A stretch of DNA of 64,000 nucleotides from the NCBI GenBank assembly GCA_947095535.1, contig OX352772.1, forward strand, positions 99,977,956-100,041,955, in the 5' to 3' direction. Below, in pieces: positions 33,213-45,590 of the stretch. Numbering within the stretch: position 1 is the first letter of the stretch; every line of letters starts with the position of its first letter. The position numbers and the translations under genes are program-made. This DNA is from Poecilobothrus nobilitatus (lineage: Eukaryota > Arthropoda > Insecta > Diptera > Dolichopodidae). The notes under the pieces are model-generated. The model saw only the letters and a list, made by a program, of their open reading frames with translations, was not told the DNA's origin and ran no database searches.

Positions 33213-36200
33213 ATGGATAAAATACAAGTTGATACAAACAGTAAAACACATTATGTTAACCAAACCAGAATTATTCAATGGAATATTCAAGGATTACAAA
33301 GTAATAAAACATATTTGGACTTACTTCTTGCAGAGTTTGACCCCACAATAGTTGCTCTACAAGAAACCAATATTAAAGAAACTTTTAAACAAGATAGTTA
33401 TAAAGACTACAATTATTATCTGCCACCCGCCAGAAATCATATAGGCTGGGCAGGTTTTTTAATAAAAAAAATATCATAACTTCCAAACAATAAAAATCAG
33501 ATCACAAATAGACATAGCAGCCATAAAAACGCATATACACAACATTAACAAAACAATAACAATAGTAAATATCTACATAAACCATAAAATTAAAATAGGG
33601 AGAAATGATATATTAAATATAAAAAGTCAAATCGAAGCTCCATTTTTGATAATAGGGGATTGGAATGCAAGAAGTCAGTTATGGGGAGATAATCATAATA
33701 ATCAAAGGGGTAAAATGGTGGAAAAATTCATAGAAGATCACACGGACCTGATTATCTTAAACGATAACAGTCGAACGTATGTTAGTCCGACAGAAAATTT
33801 CTACTGTCCCGACATATCTATCTCGCACAATTGCAAACAAACTGAAGTGGAAAACGGTTGATAACCCGAAAAGATATGATCACATACCTATTCTTATAAC
33901 TGCTGGAAAATACCCGCAAATAAATAACAACAATGGAGAATTGTCAACTAGCAATTGCATTACAAAAAATCACAACAGTTATAATGAAAGCTTAGCCAAC
34001 TGGGATAACTTTCAAAGACATGAATGAAGAATACCCAAAAGTCTAAAAGTAAACAAGGAGGCGGCGACGCTTACAAAAATATTAAGAAACTCGGCGAACT
34101 CAACAATTCCTAAATTTCAACATTAAAACAAGAACAGGGGACAACAATGAAATCAAAAATTAACAAGAAAAATGCCGAAACATATGGAACAACTACAAAA
34201 GCAACAGTTCCGCAGAAAACCTTGTAGATCTTAAAAGAAACAACGCAATTTTTAAGAAATTAATTAAAAGCGCGAGAAAACACTGTTGGGAAAAATTCAT
34301 TAATAAAATCGATGGCAAAAACATGAAACAAACATGGTGTAAGGCCAGAAAGATAATGAGAAAAAAGAAATCAGCTAAGGCCATATCGATAATAAAAAAG
34401 GATCACCTGATTTCCGATGGTTATGAAATAGCTAACCTCATGGCCAAGGAATATATTAACCACTATGAAGATGATTCAATTAGCAATGTGATAGTCGCCA
34501 ATGAAAACAGAGTACTATGCAACAACACAAATAGTATTATTGACAATACTATCACAAGAGAAGAACTTAAACAAGCCCTCAAAAAAACCAAAAGGAAAAA
34601 CACCGGGACTTGACGGTATTTTATACAATATTGTAAAACACGCAGGAGACTTACTTCATAGCAGACTTTTAGCCATTTACAACGCAATTCTATATAAAGC
34701 CACTTTCCCACAGGCGTGGGAAGCTGCTGAGCTTGAACCAATTTTAAAACCAAACAAAAGTCCACAATGTTGTAGTAGCTACCGATACATATCAATAATA
34801 ACGGTATTGTCAAAAATAGTAGAAAAAATATTGGCAAAAAGGCTTAATTGGATAGTTGAAAAGAAAGCTCTCGAATCAATTCACGGATTCAGAAAACAAA
34901 GAGGGCCAGCTACAATATTATATGAAATTGAATACATAATAAATACCAGGCTAAAAGAGGAAAAATTTGGATTTGTTATCGCTGGATCTCCAACGAGCAT
35001 TTGATTTGGTAAGGAAAATCTCTATTCAAAGGAAACTCGACGAATAAAAAGTAGGAAAAAAATTCATTAGCGCCATAAGTAATCTATTAACTAACAGAAA
35101 ATTCACAGTGAAAGCTAATGGTGCTCATTCTGAGATACAAAGTATTTCAGATGGAATACCATAGGGGTCTCCACTATCGGCCTTGCTTTTTAACGCATAT
35201 ATATCGGATCTAGGAAAGAAACTAGACAGTTTAAACATAACTCACAACTTTATATACGCAGATAACCTAATAGTCCTATGTGAAGGGACAATACAAAAGA
35301 GGGAGTGGATATTTAACCAAATCGTAGAAGAGATTATAAAATGGACGAAATTAAATGGCGGTAAATCTGAAGTAATACATTTCTGCCGCTGTAGACACTG
35401 CCATGGTGGGCAAATTGAAATTAATAACAGCACATACAACTACAAAAAGGAAATAAAATTATTAGGTGTAACCATAGATAACAAACTTAATTATAACTCG
35501 CACATAAAAAACATGAAAATATTTAACAAAAAAGCTAATAGCTTATTAAATTACGAAAAACAATGGACTCCCAATAAATATAGCACTTAACATCATGAAA
35601 CAGGTAATTTATGGAAGAATTGACAACTGCATATCGCTGTACGGTTTCACATCTGAAACCAAGATTCAAAAACTACAAACAACAATAAATCAAGGGGCAA
35701 GAACAGCCACTGGAGCATTAAATCTAACAAAAATTAAAACTTTAGCAATGCTTTCTAATACTCTTTCCTTCGTAGAAAGAAGAGACATTCTAACTTCCCG
35801 ACTAATAGGAAAAGCGTACTCTAATCCGTTCCATCCATTGCATAACATAATATACAACACCATGAACGAAAACTTGCAAACTGTAGAAAAAAGTGCGATT
35901 AATAAAGCAATTAAAGTATTTAACTACACAGAAACAGAATTATCAAACAAATCAACAATAAAAATAGAACCTCTTCCTTCCTGGGAAATCAATAAAACGT
36001 ACATCAACACATCTATTGCGCGCATAGATAGAAACACAACTACAAAGCTCCGTTATGTACAAATATTCAAAGATATGGTGAACGAAACCAGGACAAATTA
36101 CATTTATATACAGATGCATCGAAAGATGTAAATGGAGTTGGCTATGCAATCGTCATGAATAACACACTTGTATCAACCAAAATAATGGAAGGCACAACAA

Positions 36201-36418
36201 CAATATACACAGCCGAAATGAGTGCAATAGAAGAGGCGATCGATATTGCTGAAAGTCACAACGAATCAACCAACATATACTCCGACAGTCTTAGCGCCAT
36301 ACAAGCCATAATCAACATAAATAGCGAAGATTATTTGGATCAATGCATTAGTTCGAGAATACTTAAACAAAAAGGAAAAATTAAACTATTAAAAAAATTA
36401 AAACTAAGAAAAACGTAG
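33213..36418 (+). pseudogene. I-like LINE ORF2: endonuclease, reverse transcriptase, RNase H; many breaks
   Basis: Endonuclease pieces are TRIIQWNIQGLQSN (~33,265), IVALQETNI and FLIIGDWNARSQLWG (~33,640). The reverse transcriptase has TPGLDGILYNIV (~34,600), LEPILKPNKSPQ, SIHGFRKQRGPAT (~34,870), LDLQRAFDLV (~34,985, catalytic Asp kept), DGIP-stop-GSPLSALLFN (~35,155; Gln codon now TAG) and FIYADNLIVL (~35,255; second Asp of the pair is Asn). RNase H follows: YTDASKDVNGVGYAIV (~36,110), EMSAIEEAIDIA and IYSDSLSAIQAI (to ~36,310). RNase H after the reverse transcriptase points to the I clade. At least seven frame changes or stops are present. The 3' end is missing: Jockey sequence begins directly at ~36,419. 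Confidence 0.8.
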
Positions 36419-37085
36419 CCTTCGCAAAGTTTGGCAAAGAACAAGAGCACCTTCAAATAAATCTTCAAATAAACAAAAGTTGAACAAAGCGGTAAAAGAA
36501 ATTAGAAATATGCTCAATAAAATAAAAAATTCTGCGATTCAAGAATATTTGCAAAATTTAACACCAACAAATGGATACAAATGGATGTTCCCATAAAAAA
36601 GATCAATATACATGAGGTCGAAGTAGCAATAAATAAGGATTTAAACCAAAGGAAAAAGCCTGGATATGATAAAATTACTGAAAAAATGTTGAAACAACTG
36701 TCATGTAAAGGCACAAAATATATCACCTTCCTATTCAACTCTATTTTGCGAATACGTTACTAGCCAGAGCAATGCAAAATTGCCCAAAATATACTAATCG
36801 CAAAAGCGGGTAAAGATCTCGCAAATGCCCAATCATACAGATCCATTAGTTTACTGTCAACCTTATCAAAACTTTTTGAAAAACTATTTAAAAGGAGATT
36901 GAACCCAGTGCTGTCTACAAAAAAACTTATACCAAACCATTAATTTGGTTTTAGACAAACATGCCATTGAGCAAATTAATCGGATAGTCAATAAAATTAA
37001 CAATGATTTCGAAGGAAAAAGTTATTGCTCTGCTGCATTTTTGGAAATAACGCAGGCCTTTGACAAGGTATGGTATGAATGTGGA
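36419..37085 (+). pseudogene. Jockey-clade LINE, 5' piece of a split ORF2
   Basis: The segment starts with LRKVWQRTRAPSN (~36,420) and continues with KKPGYDKITEKMLKQL (~36,650). LIAKAGKDLANAQSYRSIS and LLSTLSKLFEKLF follow at 36,795-36,890, then FGFRQTCH and QAFDKVWYE, which ends at ~37,080. These are consecutive blocks of a Jockey reverse transcriptase up to motif A. Stops and frame changes occur near 36,595, 36,762 and 36,943. The frame is cut at ~37,085, where minus-strand LINE sequence begins. The C-terminal part of a Jockey ORF2 reappears at 39,145. Motifs B and C of the polymerase are absent from both pieces. Confidence 0.75.
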
Positions 37086-37109
37086 AAAAGTGAGGTCGAA
37101 TTTTGACTC

Positions 37110-39140
37110 CTTTTTCTTTTTTTCTTCTATTCAATATTTTATACATATTATTTATATATTTATTTCATACTGAGCATATTTGTGTAGTACAACAAAACAA
37201 ACAGAACTTTTATACAAACTTTAAATAATCCTTATTCTTATACTTGAACTTTCATTAGATTCTCAGCACATTCATAACTGATATTCAATAACCAGGATTT
37301 TAAGTATTTTAAGAATTTTTGTAATACTCTAATATTTTTAATTACATCGGGAAGTTTATTGAATACTCGAGGAGCTACTATTTTATAAAAATGGCAATAA
37401 TGAATTTTATTGAACCATGGAGTTCTGGTAAGTTGTTTCTTATTTATTCTTAGATTATAATGGAGTGCATAACGTACGTGAATATATCCTGATCGCATAA
37501 AAAATAATTTCAGGGTTTTATAAAAGTATAGATTTGTTATAGAGAGGATAAATAATTTTTTAAACAATTCAAAGCTTGAAGACAAGCGATTTCTCCTACA
37601 TAGTATACTAATGGTATGTTTCTGAAATGCCAGTAATTTTTCTAATTTTGATTTATAAGTACCACCCCAGCAGACTAATCCATATTCTAATTTAGAATGA
37701 AAAAGAGCATAGTAGACACTAGTGCAAACTTTTTCAGAACTATAACGTCGAAAGTGATATAATTGTCTGATAACTTTATTAAAATATGTTGTTAGGAACA
37801 AGATGTGTTCGGACCAGTTAAATTTTTTAAATATTCCCAATAAAAATTCCCAAATATTTGTAATGCTCCACATTTTCAATTTCAAAACAATCCACGTGAC
37901 AAATTTGAGCAGTATCACGGTTTGTTATCAAATCTGGAGTAATTGGGAATTTCATGCAATCTGGTGAGTGGTAATTTAAGTTATAGTCAATGTTACAGTT
38001 AGAATGAATGTTAAAATTTATGTACTTAGTTTTTGGTCTAAGCACCAATTTATGCTTGAAAAACCAACGACGTAATAAATCAATGCCATTGTTTAAATCA
38101 ACAACCATATTAAAATGATTTGTACAAGAATATGTAAATAGGGTGTCGTTGGCAAATGCAGTAACTTTATCCTTAAACTGTTGAGAGAACAAGAAATTTA
38201 TAAAATATATTAAAAAGAATTGGATCCAAAACTGATCCTTGCGGAACACCAAGATTAATTTGTAGTATATCAATATGGACCCCATTTACTTTTACAATTT
38301 GCCTTCTATCACTAAGGTAAGATGAAAACCAATCATAAAAGAAACCCCGAAAACCTGCATCATGGAGTTTTCTGAGGAGAATGTTATGATCTACAAGATC
38401 GAAGGCTTTTGTAATGTCCACAAATAATGCAGAAGAGACTTTACAGCAGTTCAAAGCTTCATAAATTTCTTCAGAAAACTTAAGCAGAGCATTCTCTGTA
38501 GATTTGCCCTCTAAAAATTCAAATTGTGATGCATTGAAAAAATTAGATTTATTTAAAAATTTCTTGCCTTCAAGTCTTTTTCAAATAATTTTGAGAAAGT
38601 TGAAAGAATAGATATTGGCCGATAGTTGTTTGCATCTAAGCTGCTACCTTTCTTAAATAAAGCTATAACCTCCGCGATTAATTTTAGCAATTCTATAGTA
38701 GTTATTTGTTCAAACCTTCTTAAATAAAGGTATAACCTCCGCGGTTTTTAGTTTTTGTGGAAAAACCCCAGATGTTACACTTTTGTTAAAAATATAAACT
38801 AATACATCGACAATTTGATAGGATATATTCTTAATAATATTACTGGAGATATTATCAGAAGTTTTTGAGTTGGAAGATTTCAACCCTTTAATTAATTTAA
38901 GCAATTCTATAGTAGTTATTGGTTCAAAGAAAAAATTATTTATTTGCGAAGTTTCATTAATGATATTTAAATTAGCCAAGATGTCTGAATTATCAAATAA
39001 ATCAGACGAATTATATTTTTTTGAAACATTTATAAAAAAATTATTGAAATGATTTTAAATACTACATGGGTCAGACACAACTTCATTTCCAATTTTTAAC
39101 TTAATATTATTATTTAAACCTATTATTATTATTTAAAACT
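37110..39140 (-). pseudogene. CR1-like LINE reverse transcriptase nested within the Jockey copy
   Basis: Minus-strand frames from 39,110 downward carry ILANLNIINETSQINNFFF, TSDNISSNIIKNI, VFPQKLKTAEVIPLFKK, then ALFVDITKAFDLVDHNILL (motif A, Asp kept). They continue with GVPQGSVLDPILFNI, TAFANDTLFTY (first Asp of the catalytic pair is Asn) and a thumb region. The C-terminal segment is 37,238-37,918 (YYALFHSKLEYGLVCWGG, VFNKLPDVIKNI). Around 38,640-38,930 a stretch is duplicated: CAATTCTATAGTAGTTATT and ATAACCTCCGCG each occur twice, scrambling the frame. Its 3' UTR should extend to ~37,110. I could not identify a target-site duplication. Confidence 0.75.
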
Positions 39141-39144
39141 TGAT

Positions 39145-39778
39145 TGAAAAGTTGCCGTTCTTTTTTTGAATTACTTCTGCAAGAATTAAACTTAAGACTT
39201 AAAATGTACTGGCTTATTTGTCGAAAGTCACAACAATCTCTGGAAAGTAAAATTATTTTGTATAAAGCCATTCTCAGGCCTATTTGGACATATGGTATAG
39301 AATTGTGGGGGTCAACATCTAAATCGAACATTAAAATATTCGAAAGGTTCCAGTCAAAAGTCCTACGAGCGATTGTCAACGCACCATGGTATGTAAAAAA
39401 TAGCACCATAAGAAAGGACCTTAACATAAAAACGGTGAAGAAAACTGTAGCAGCATTCAGCAAAAACTATCAAAATAGAATTAGCCAACATCCTAACCAA
39501 TTAGCAACAAGTTTCTTATATGAAATTCTTACTAGGCGCCTAAAACGTCACAAGCCAATTGGTCTTGTAAGTTGATTTACAACTTCTAACTAAAACTAAT
39601 TTAATCGTATCAGAAACCGAATTAAAAGTATAATACGAGAGCCATGGCTCACTGGAGACCATTCCTCACAAGCCGTCTACAAGCACTTCAAGTTCATCAA
39701 AATTGCTGAATATCTTTAATATACATTTTTGTTATAATGTTAGATTGTAATAAATAATATTGTCAAAAAAAAAAAAAA
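39145..39778 (+). pseudogene. Jockey-clade LINE, 3' piece with poly(A) end
   Basis: The frame 39,144-39,575 carries the Jockey C-terminal blocks LRLKMYWLICRKSQQSLESK, ILYKAILRPIWTYGIELWGS, FERFQSKVLRAIVNAPWYV and ISQHPNQLATSFL. It ends in a stop at 39,573 and a 3' UTR with TTGTAATAAATAATATTGTC before a poly(A) of about 14 bases (39,765-39,778). It is co-linear with 36,419-37,085, so the two pieces were probably one element. About 220 codons between motif A and this part are missing, so the nested LINE insertion was accompanied or followed by a deletion. Confidence 0.75.
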
Positions 39779-40310
39779 CAATTAAGAAAATTCCCAGTTT
39801 TTCAGGAGTTCAGATTTTTATACTTTTCAGATTTTTAGGTTCCTGATTTGGAGGTCTGATAACTGTCAGCCGGAGGTCAGATAACGGTCGCCTAGAGAGG
39901 TCCAATAACTGCCCTCAGGAAAACCTGTGCGAGTCCGATTCGGTCCTACGGAAGTTCGATATGGTCCTAGTAGAGTGTGAGAATATGTCTTATGGAATTT
40001 AAAAATTTATTTATTAAGTGGGTTTAAAAAGTTTTAAGAGTAGGGGTTTTAAGAATTTGGATCAAGATGGAAGATATGAACATTAAAAAATTTGATGGAA
40101 TTAGTGCTTTGGTAGTATGATTTAAAAATGGCCCTTTGGCAGTAGCAAGGACCGAAGCGGACCTCTAGAACCTAATCTGACCACACTGAAGTTATTGGGA
40201 GCATGTTTCAATGATCTTAGATTTTGAATAGACTATATTATATTGGAAAGATGTAGTAAGATGATAAAGACGAAATTATCAAAAATATCCTATAGTGTGT
40301 AATGAATGTT
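39779..40310. repeat. Dispersed repeat, copy B
   Basis: The stretch 39,979-40,165 (GAGAATATGTCTTATG, TTTGATGGAATTAGTGCTTT, GGTAGTATGATTTAAAAATG, CCTTTGGCAGTAGCAAGGA) repeats 28,094-28,395. The preceding 39,860-39,975 has several GGTCCGATAAC/GGTCCAATAACT-like short units related to 49,260-49,480. No gene was recognised. Confidence 0.55.
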
Positions 40311-40834
40311 TATTGTTTTGCGATAAAAATTATAAAATGTTAATTAAATGCACATAAACTTGATTATTTTAATTCTTTTTTAATATAAAACATAAAACAG
40401 CTGTATTCTGCGCTTGTATGTATAAAATCGTGACTAAAATGACTAATGAACTTAATCATGAACTTTATTTGAATACAGAATTAAATACATACAAAATGAA
40501 AAAAAAAAAAATAATATAGAACAAGATTTATAATGTTCTTGTAAAATTACTTTCAATTATGCAAACTTGAGGTATGTTATTGGAACTAATACCATGTATA
40601 ATGCAAATAATAATTAAATACATACAAAATGAAAAAAAGCTTTTTGTGTATTTTATTAAAATCCTATTATTAACTTTACTAAAATAAAAAAGCGAAAGTA
40701 AAATACACAAATAAAAAATTAAAATATTTTAAATAAGTGTATATGTGTAAATATTTTAAATATTAATTAGTAATATCTTCTTTGTTTATCCATGAATCAT
40801 GATTTTTATCAAAACCAAGCCAATTTAATTAAAG
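40311..40834. other. AT-rich sequence beyond the Polinton integrase
   Basis: A 27-bp unit beginning AATTAAATACATACAAAATG occurs at ~40,480 and again at ~40,611. A hairpin pairs TTTGTGTATTTTA (~40,640) with TAAAATACACAAA (~40,700). If the Polinton terminal repeat survives it should be near here, but its partner end lies outside the window, so I cannot identify it. Confidence 0.4.
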
Positions 40835-41165
40835 CTAATTAAACCCTATTTTCTTTTCTTTTTTAATTTTTTCTAGAAGATAAACATGTGGATTTTTAAC
40901 TGGTGTTAATTCAGGCTCATAAAAAGAACCGGTTATTGGATTATTTGCGTTATCAAGTAAATTGTATGTTATTGAGTCAGTACTTTTAATTTTTACAATT
41001 GATAACCTTTTATAAAACAGACATTTAAATTTGTTTATACAAACATAATTTGCAACTTTATATTTTGCTTTACGAAACACTTTTAACTTACTGCAGTCAG
41101 TTTTTAATAGTAATTTTTCGTTTTTCTTTGTAACTTTTTTAGGTTAAAGATTATTTGGACGATGA
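40835..41165 (-). pseudogene. Polinton integrase, C-terminal part
   Basis: The minus-strand frame from ~41,165 reads KYNSTYHRPNNL, then a stop, PKKVTKKNEKLLLKTD, KYKVANYVCINKFKCLFYKR and ITYNLLDNANNPITGSFYEP. It ends with LTPVKNPHVYLLEKI. This is the C-terminal end of Polinton integrases: Y-N-x-T-x-H-R, K-x-x-D/N-Y-V, then G-x-F-Y-E-x-E-L and Y-L-x-E-K. It continues the catalytic core at 46,206-46,455, from which it is separated by the LOA LINE. About 40 codons between the two parts could not be located. Confidence 0.75.
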
Positions 41166-41297
41166 TATGTTGAGTTGTATTTCTCAATAACTGAGGGTAG
41201 GTTAGGTTAAGTTAGGTTAAGATGGCTGCCAAAAAGGCACTTTTAGACAGTATTTGGTCCATTGTGGTACCACATAGAAGCTTTTCTATCCCACTCG

Positions 41298-44200
41298 TTA
41301 AAACCAATTTGAGCTTTTTGCTAAGCGAAGAATGCTCATCACATTTTTACCTGCTAGATCGCTAAGGTTCTTGAAGAGATATTGCCCCAAATGGGTATTA
41401 ATTCTTGCCGACAAGACCGGGAATGTGCAAAGGAGATGGAGAGTAGTTTCCTCATCTTCTTCATCTTTGCAGGCACTACAATAGTCGTTTACGGATAAGC
41501 CAAGTCTTCTGGCATGCTTCCCTAGCAGACAGTGACCGGTGATTATACCCATTGTCATTCCATTGTCTACCCTTTTGAGACAAAGCAGATCATTGGATCG
41601 TCTTAAATCAGTTTTGGGCCATATCAATCATGTGATATTGCACGAGATCAAGTGTGACCATTTGTAATTTACCATATCCGTTATTTCTTTTCGAAATAGA
41701 GGTACCCCTAGTCCTGCCCGGCAGGACTTGTAAGGTTGTACCAATTCTTGGGAGTTCATCAGCTTTTTCATTTCCCGGAATACATCGATGACCTGGTACC
41801 TAGAAAAGCTGAATGCTAAACTGCCTAGCCATCTCGTTAAAAAGTTTTCGGCAGTTTATTACAGTCTTCGAGGTTGTGCATATTGATTCCAAAAATTTTA
41901 ACGCGGCCTGACTGTCTGACAGAATATGTACTTGCTTTATAGTCAAAACGCTTCTATTCAGTAGAATCAAGGCTTCTTGAATTGCCATAATTGCCGCTTG
42001 GAAGAACTTACAATGGTCTGATAATCGAAAATTCGAAGGTCATCACTGTATTCGAGCTCAAACTCTCACGGCTTGGTATGCTCGTCACATGAGACTTCCC
42101 GAAGAAGTAAGTGGGGGACGTGTAGTTCACCAAGGCAGTAGTGGACTTAGATTGGTTTATGATGTCCGAGTAACATTCTCGTGAATTGATCCACTGGGAT
42201 GTAGCTTCTAATCTCACAGCTGTGTTTGCGGCTGCAAATTTACTATAATATTCTACAGGCATCAGATTAAGCATGATCTCTAATGTCGTAGAAGGGGTTG
42301 TTATTAAAGAGCCACTAATACATAGTGTGGCAGTTCTTTGAACCCTGGCAATTGCCTTGCGGTTGACTTTCTGAGATGTTAGCCTTCCAGTTTACCTTCT
42401 TGTCTAGAGTTGAACCCAGAAATTTCGCCGTTTCGCTAAAGGCAAGAGTGCAGCCATTTAACGAAGGCGGCTTTATTTTAGGAATTTTATATTTCCTTGT
42501 AAAAAGGACCAGTTCGGTTTTCTGTGGATTTACTGACAGTCCACAGTCTGTAGCCCATGTTGTGATTTTGTTTAGTGCCAGTTGCAAAACGTCCCTGAGA
42601 CTGTCTGGGAACTTGCCACTGATAGACAGCAACATCGTCCCCATAGACGATTGTTGTGCAGCCCGCCTCTTCCAGGATTTTAAGCAGTTTGTTTACCAGC
42701 ATATTCTAAAGAAGGGGAGATAGCACCCATTTAACTATCTCCCCTTCTTTGGAATGTGGAGATAGGAAAATGGGTGCTAAGTTGGCACTGATTGATCTGA
42801 TATTTAGCACATTAGCTATCAGTGCTCTCAGCTCCGGTTCTACTCCTAGGCTTATGAGTGCGTCTACAATTGCTGCCTGATTGACATTATTAAACGTTCC
42901 CTCAATATCTATAAATGCTGCAAGAGTATACTCTTTGCAATTTAAAGATCTTTTAATCGAGATAGTCAAAGTGTGAAGTGCATCAACAGACTTCCCTTTA
43001 CAGTAACCATGTTGAGAGGCTGACAACAGATTTTTATCTAAGTTTCAGCGGATATGGATGTCGATCAATCTTTCTAAGGTTTTTGGAAGGAAGGATGACA
43101 TAGTTATAGTCTTACTATGTCTTAGTATGTCATCTTATGTAGTATGTAGTCTTATACTTATAGTAGACGTGACTACTTTTGCCGGCGTTGGGTATGAAAC
43201 TACATTGACCTGTTTCCATTTATCCGGGATAAGCCCTAAATTACGACAATCACAGAAAATGCTTTTTAGCCAAGCCAGGATAGTAGATGCAGTTTGCTGG
43301 ATCTCAGCGGGTATAATTCCTTCCGGTCCGCTTGACTTGAATGGTTTGAAACTATATATAGCCCATTGTAGTTTGTCTTCTGTAACCACCACCTCAGAAA
43401 TAGTAGGGGGATGATTCAGAACACAAGCCACCTCTGAGCTGTTATTTGTGCACCCAGGAAAATCGGTTTTTAAAAGTAACTCCAACGTGAGGAGTCGTGC
43501 CAGCTGCCATCCTTTTTTTTAAGAAGACTGGGCACCATGAGGTTTGTCGATAGAATTTTCCTAAGTCTAGATGCCTCGGAGACATTTTCTATTCCCCCGC
43601 AGAATAGTCTCCAGATGTCTCTTTTCGCCTTTTTAGGTGCTTTTTTGTCTTGACTAAGAGCCCTTTTATAAGAGCTCCAGTCCTGTACCTCATTCATTTT
43701 TTTGGCATTATTAAAAGTCCTCCTACCATCTTTCCTTGGAGCTTTGATTTCATCATTCCACGACGGTAGTTTAGGTTTTCCCCTAGGCTTACTGATGGGA
43801 CACGAATGCTCTAAGGACTAATTGCAGACCTTAGTAAAAACCTTTACTAGGCTATTTAGATCCTGGATATTTTTAGGAATTCCAGGTGTTAAAGAGGGAA
43901 GCGTTAACTTTAAGTTCTCTTAGGATTTCGATAGACTGACTTTAGTGGAGGACTTTCGTCCAGACTGTACTCAAGATATCTGTGATCTGAAAAGGAATGC
44001 TCATCTGAAACTTTCCATGAGTTTATTTTTAAATAAATGAAGTCCGAGACTAAGGTTATGTCTAGGACTACTTGCCTATTACTAGTAACAAAGGTAGGTT
44101 TCCTGCCAATGTTACAGATAAGAAGGTTAGTACTTCAAATGTAATCAAAAAGTTACTCATCTCTTTCGCTGGTATCCGAATTACCCCAGATATCATCGTG

Positions 44201-44660
44201 ATCATTGGCGTCGCAGCTTATGATGACCCCAATATACACCATTCTAGCATCCGCTACCAATCCTGGAAGATTGGATGGAGGAAGTAAATCCTGCTAGTCG
44301 TGAGGAAGATTCGCTTCAACAACCCAGAGCCTTGAGTTTTTTAGCTTTAGGCAAACCGCGACAGGATCAGCATCACTGTAATTATACATAAAAATTAAAT
44401 TTAATGTATTTTCAGCAAGTATGCACGCTCTAGGTTTGCATACCTCTTTATTATACAACAACGTGTATCCTGGTATCTTGAGTCCATCAACCCGTTTTTT
44501 TGTAACCCATGGCTCTAGGATCAAGATAATATCCTCATTCATTCTCGTGAGGCGGATTTCAAGTGCGGCGGAAGCCGTTTTGGAATGGTGGAGATTAATT
44601 TGGAGTAGCTTCGTTACCTGTGCCGTCTTTAATCTCCACCACCGTCGCATTAGCTTCATC
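41298..44660 (-). pseudogene. LOA-type LINE ORF2: endonuclease, reverse transcriptase, RNase H
   Basis: The endonuclease starts with LLQINLHHSKTASAALEIRL (~44,610) and IILILEPWV (~44,530); the -QINLHHSK- start is typical of LOA-type elements. Further down are RDIWRLFCGGIENVSEASRL (~43,635), FKSSGPEGIIPAEIQ (~43,330), SQHGYCKGKSVDALHTL (~43,015), LAAFIDIEGTFNNV (~42,920, Asp kept) and VYGDDVAVY (~42,640, YADD now YGDD). RNase H pieces include HILSDSQAALKFL (~41,915). The C-terminal block is DNGMTMGIITGHCLLGKHA, then CSACKDEEDEETTLHLLCTF (41,380-41,570). Many frame changes and stops are present, for example near 43,060, 43,780-44,290 and 42,290, so it is not functional. Confidence 0.8.
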
Positions 44661-45590
44661 CTAAAAGTCCATTGAGAGGCTTTTGGCATCATCAACGCTG
44701 TCAGAATCAGATATAAGTAGATTGTCTTCATCGTCAGCCTTGATCACTGTCTTTGGAGCCGAGGAGGATTCTACGTAAACGACATCGGATCGTTCAGAGT
44801 CTGCCTCTTGGACTTGACTTGGGCCTACACAGATGCTCCTTGAGGCTTCCACCTCATCTTTCTTATACACCTTCAGTGTTGCCGCTGTGAAGCCGTAATT
44901 AATGACAAGAATTATTTTGGCTTTCGCTAGTGGTTGCATATCGGGATTCTCCTACTACTTCACCAAGTTTGGCAATCTTCCAATTGTGAGTTGGAAGTTG
45001 TGGATTTGACACTTTCATCATTTTGATGATAGGTTCGGTAAGTTCCCTAGGCAGCCATAGCCAAGTTCTTGGCCTGCTAGGGATTTCCTTGCTGCTTACG
45101 GTTTTGAGCTTGGCTCCCGACCACAGACTTCCCACCTTAGCTATCGCCTGCTTGTAGAGATCTACCAATCTCTGATCAGCACAAGCTGTCAATTTGGCGT
45201 GGCTCTGATGCCAGCCAGGAGGGTGGTAGTCCTCTGCAGGCAGGAGGGTGGTAGTCCCGGATTTTCTTCCGGTATCTGGAAGAAAGTTGTGTTTAAAACA
45301 ACAACAACCTTCCTCCAGTTACTTTGAGAAATACCCCCATCCTCTAACCCTTCATCAATAATTACCAGAATTAAACTATCCTTGGCAATTGCATTGAGTA
45401 GCTTGGTTACTTGGTTTCTCCCTAGGAACCTAGTCTTTTTGGAACTACCCTGTGGCTCATCTTGTGACCTCTGTCTCTTGAACATAAGGCCCTTTGATGA
45501 AGCTGGGATTTATTCTTCTTGGGGCTTGACCTGGCCTGCTACTGTTTTTACCCAGGCTAAGGAGCTTTTTTGCGCTTCAGATAACTGACC
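44661..45590 (-). pseudogene. LOA-type LINE ORF1, frameshifted
   Basis: Minus-strand frames, in order: a leader with SQDEPQGSSKKTRF and LNAIAKDSLILVIIDE (45,189-45,485), then RLVDLYKQAIAKVGSLWSGA, SRPRTWLWLPRELTEPIIKM and PQLPTHNWKIAKLGEVVGES (44,899-45,192). The last frame has INYGFTAATLKVYKKDE (44,661-44,939). The block IPSRPR-x-W-LP, N-PQLPT-x-W-KI and NYGF is that of LOA/Bilbo ORF1 proteins, thought to bind element RNA. Frame breaks lie near 45,200 and 44,930. A 17-bp stretch (CAGGAGGGTGGTAGTCC) is duplicated with a 25-bp period at 45,216-45,257 and accounts for the first break. Confidence 0.7.

Noticed and set aside
41190..41220. TTAGG-type insect telomere repeat
   Set aside because: Only two TTAGG units mixed with TTAAG, located at the 3' end of a LINE. 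Too short and irregular for a telomeric tract.
42376..45588. Plus-strand frames across the LOA-type LINE
   Set aside because: Antisense shadows of ORF1 and ORF2; the minus strand carries all recognisable motifs.
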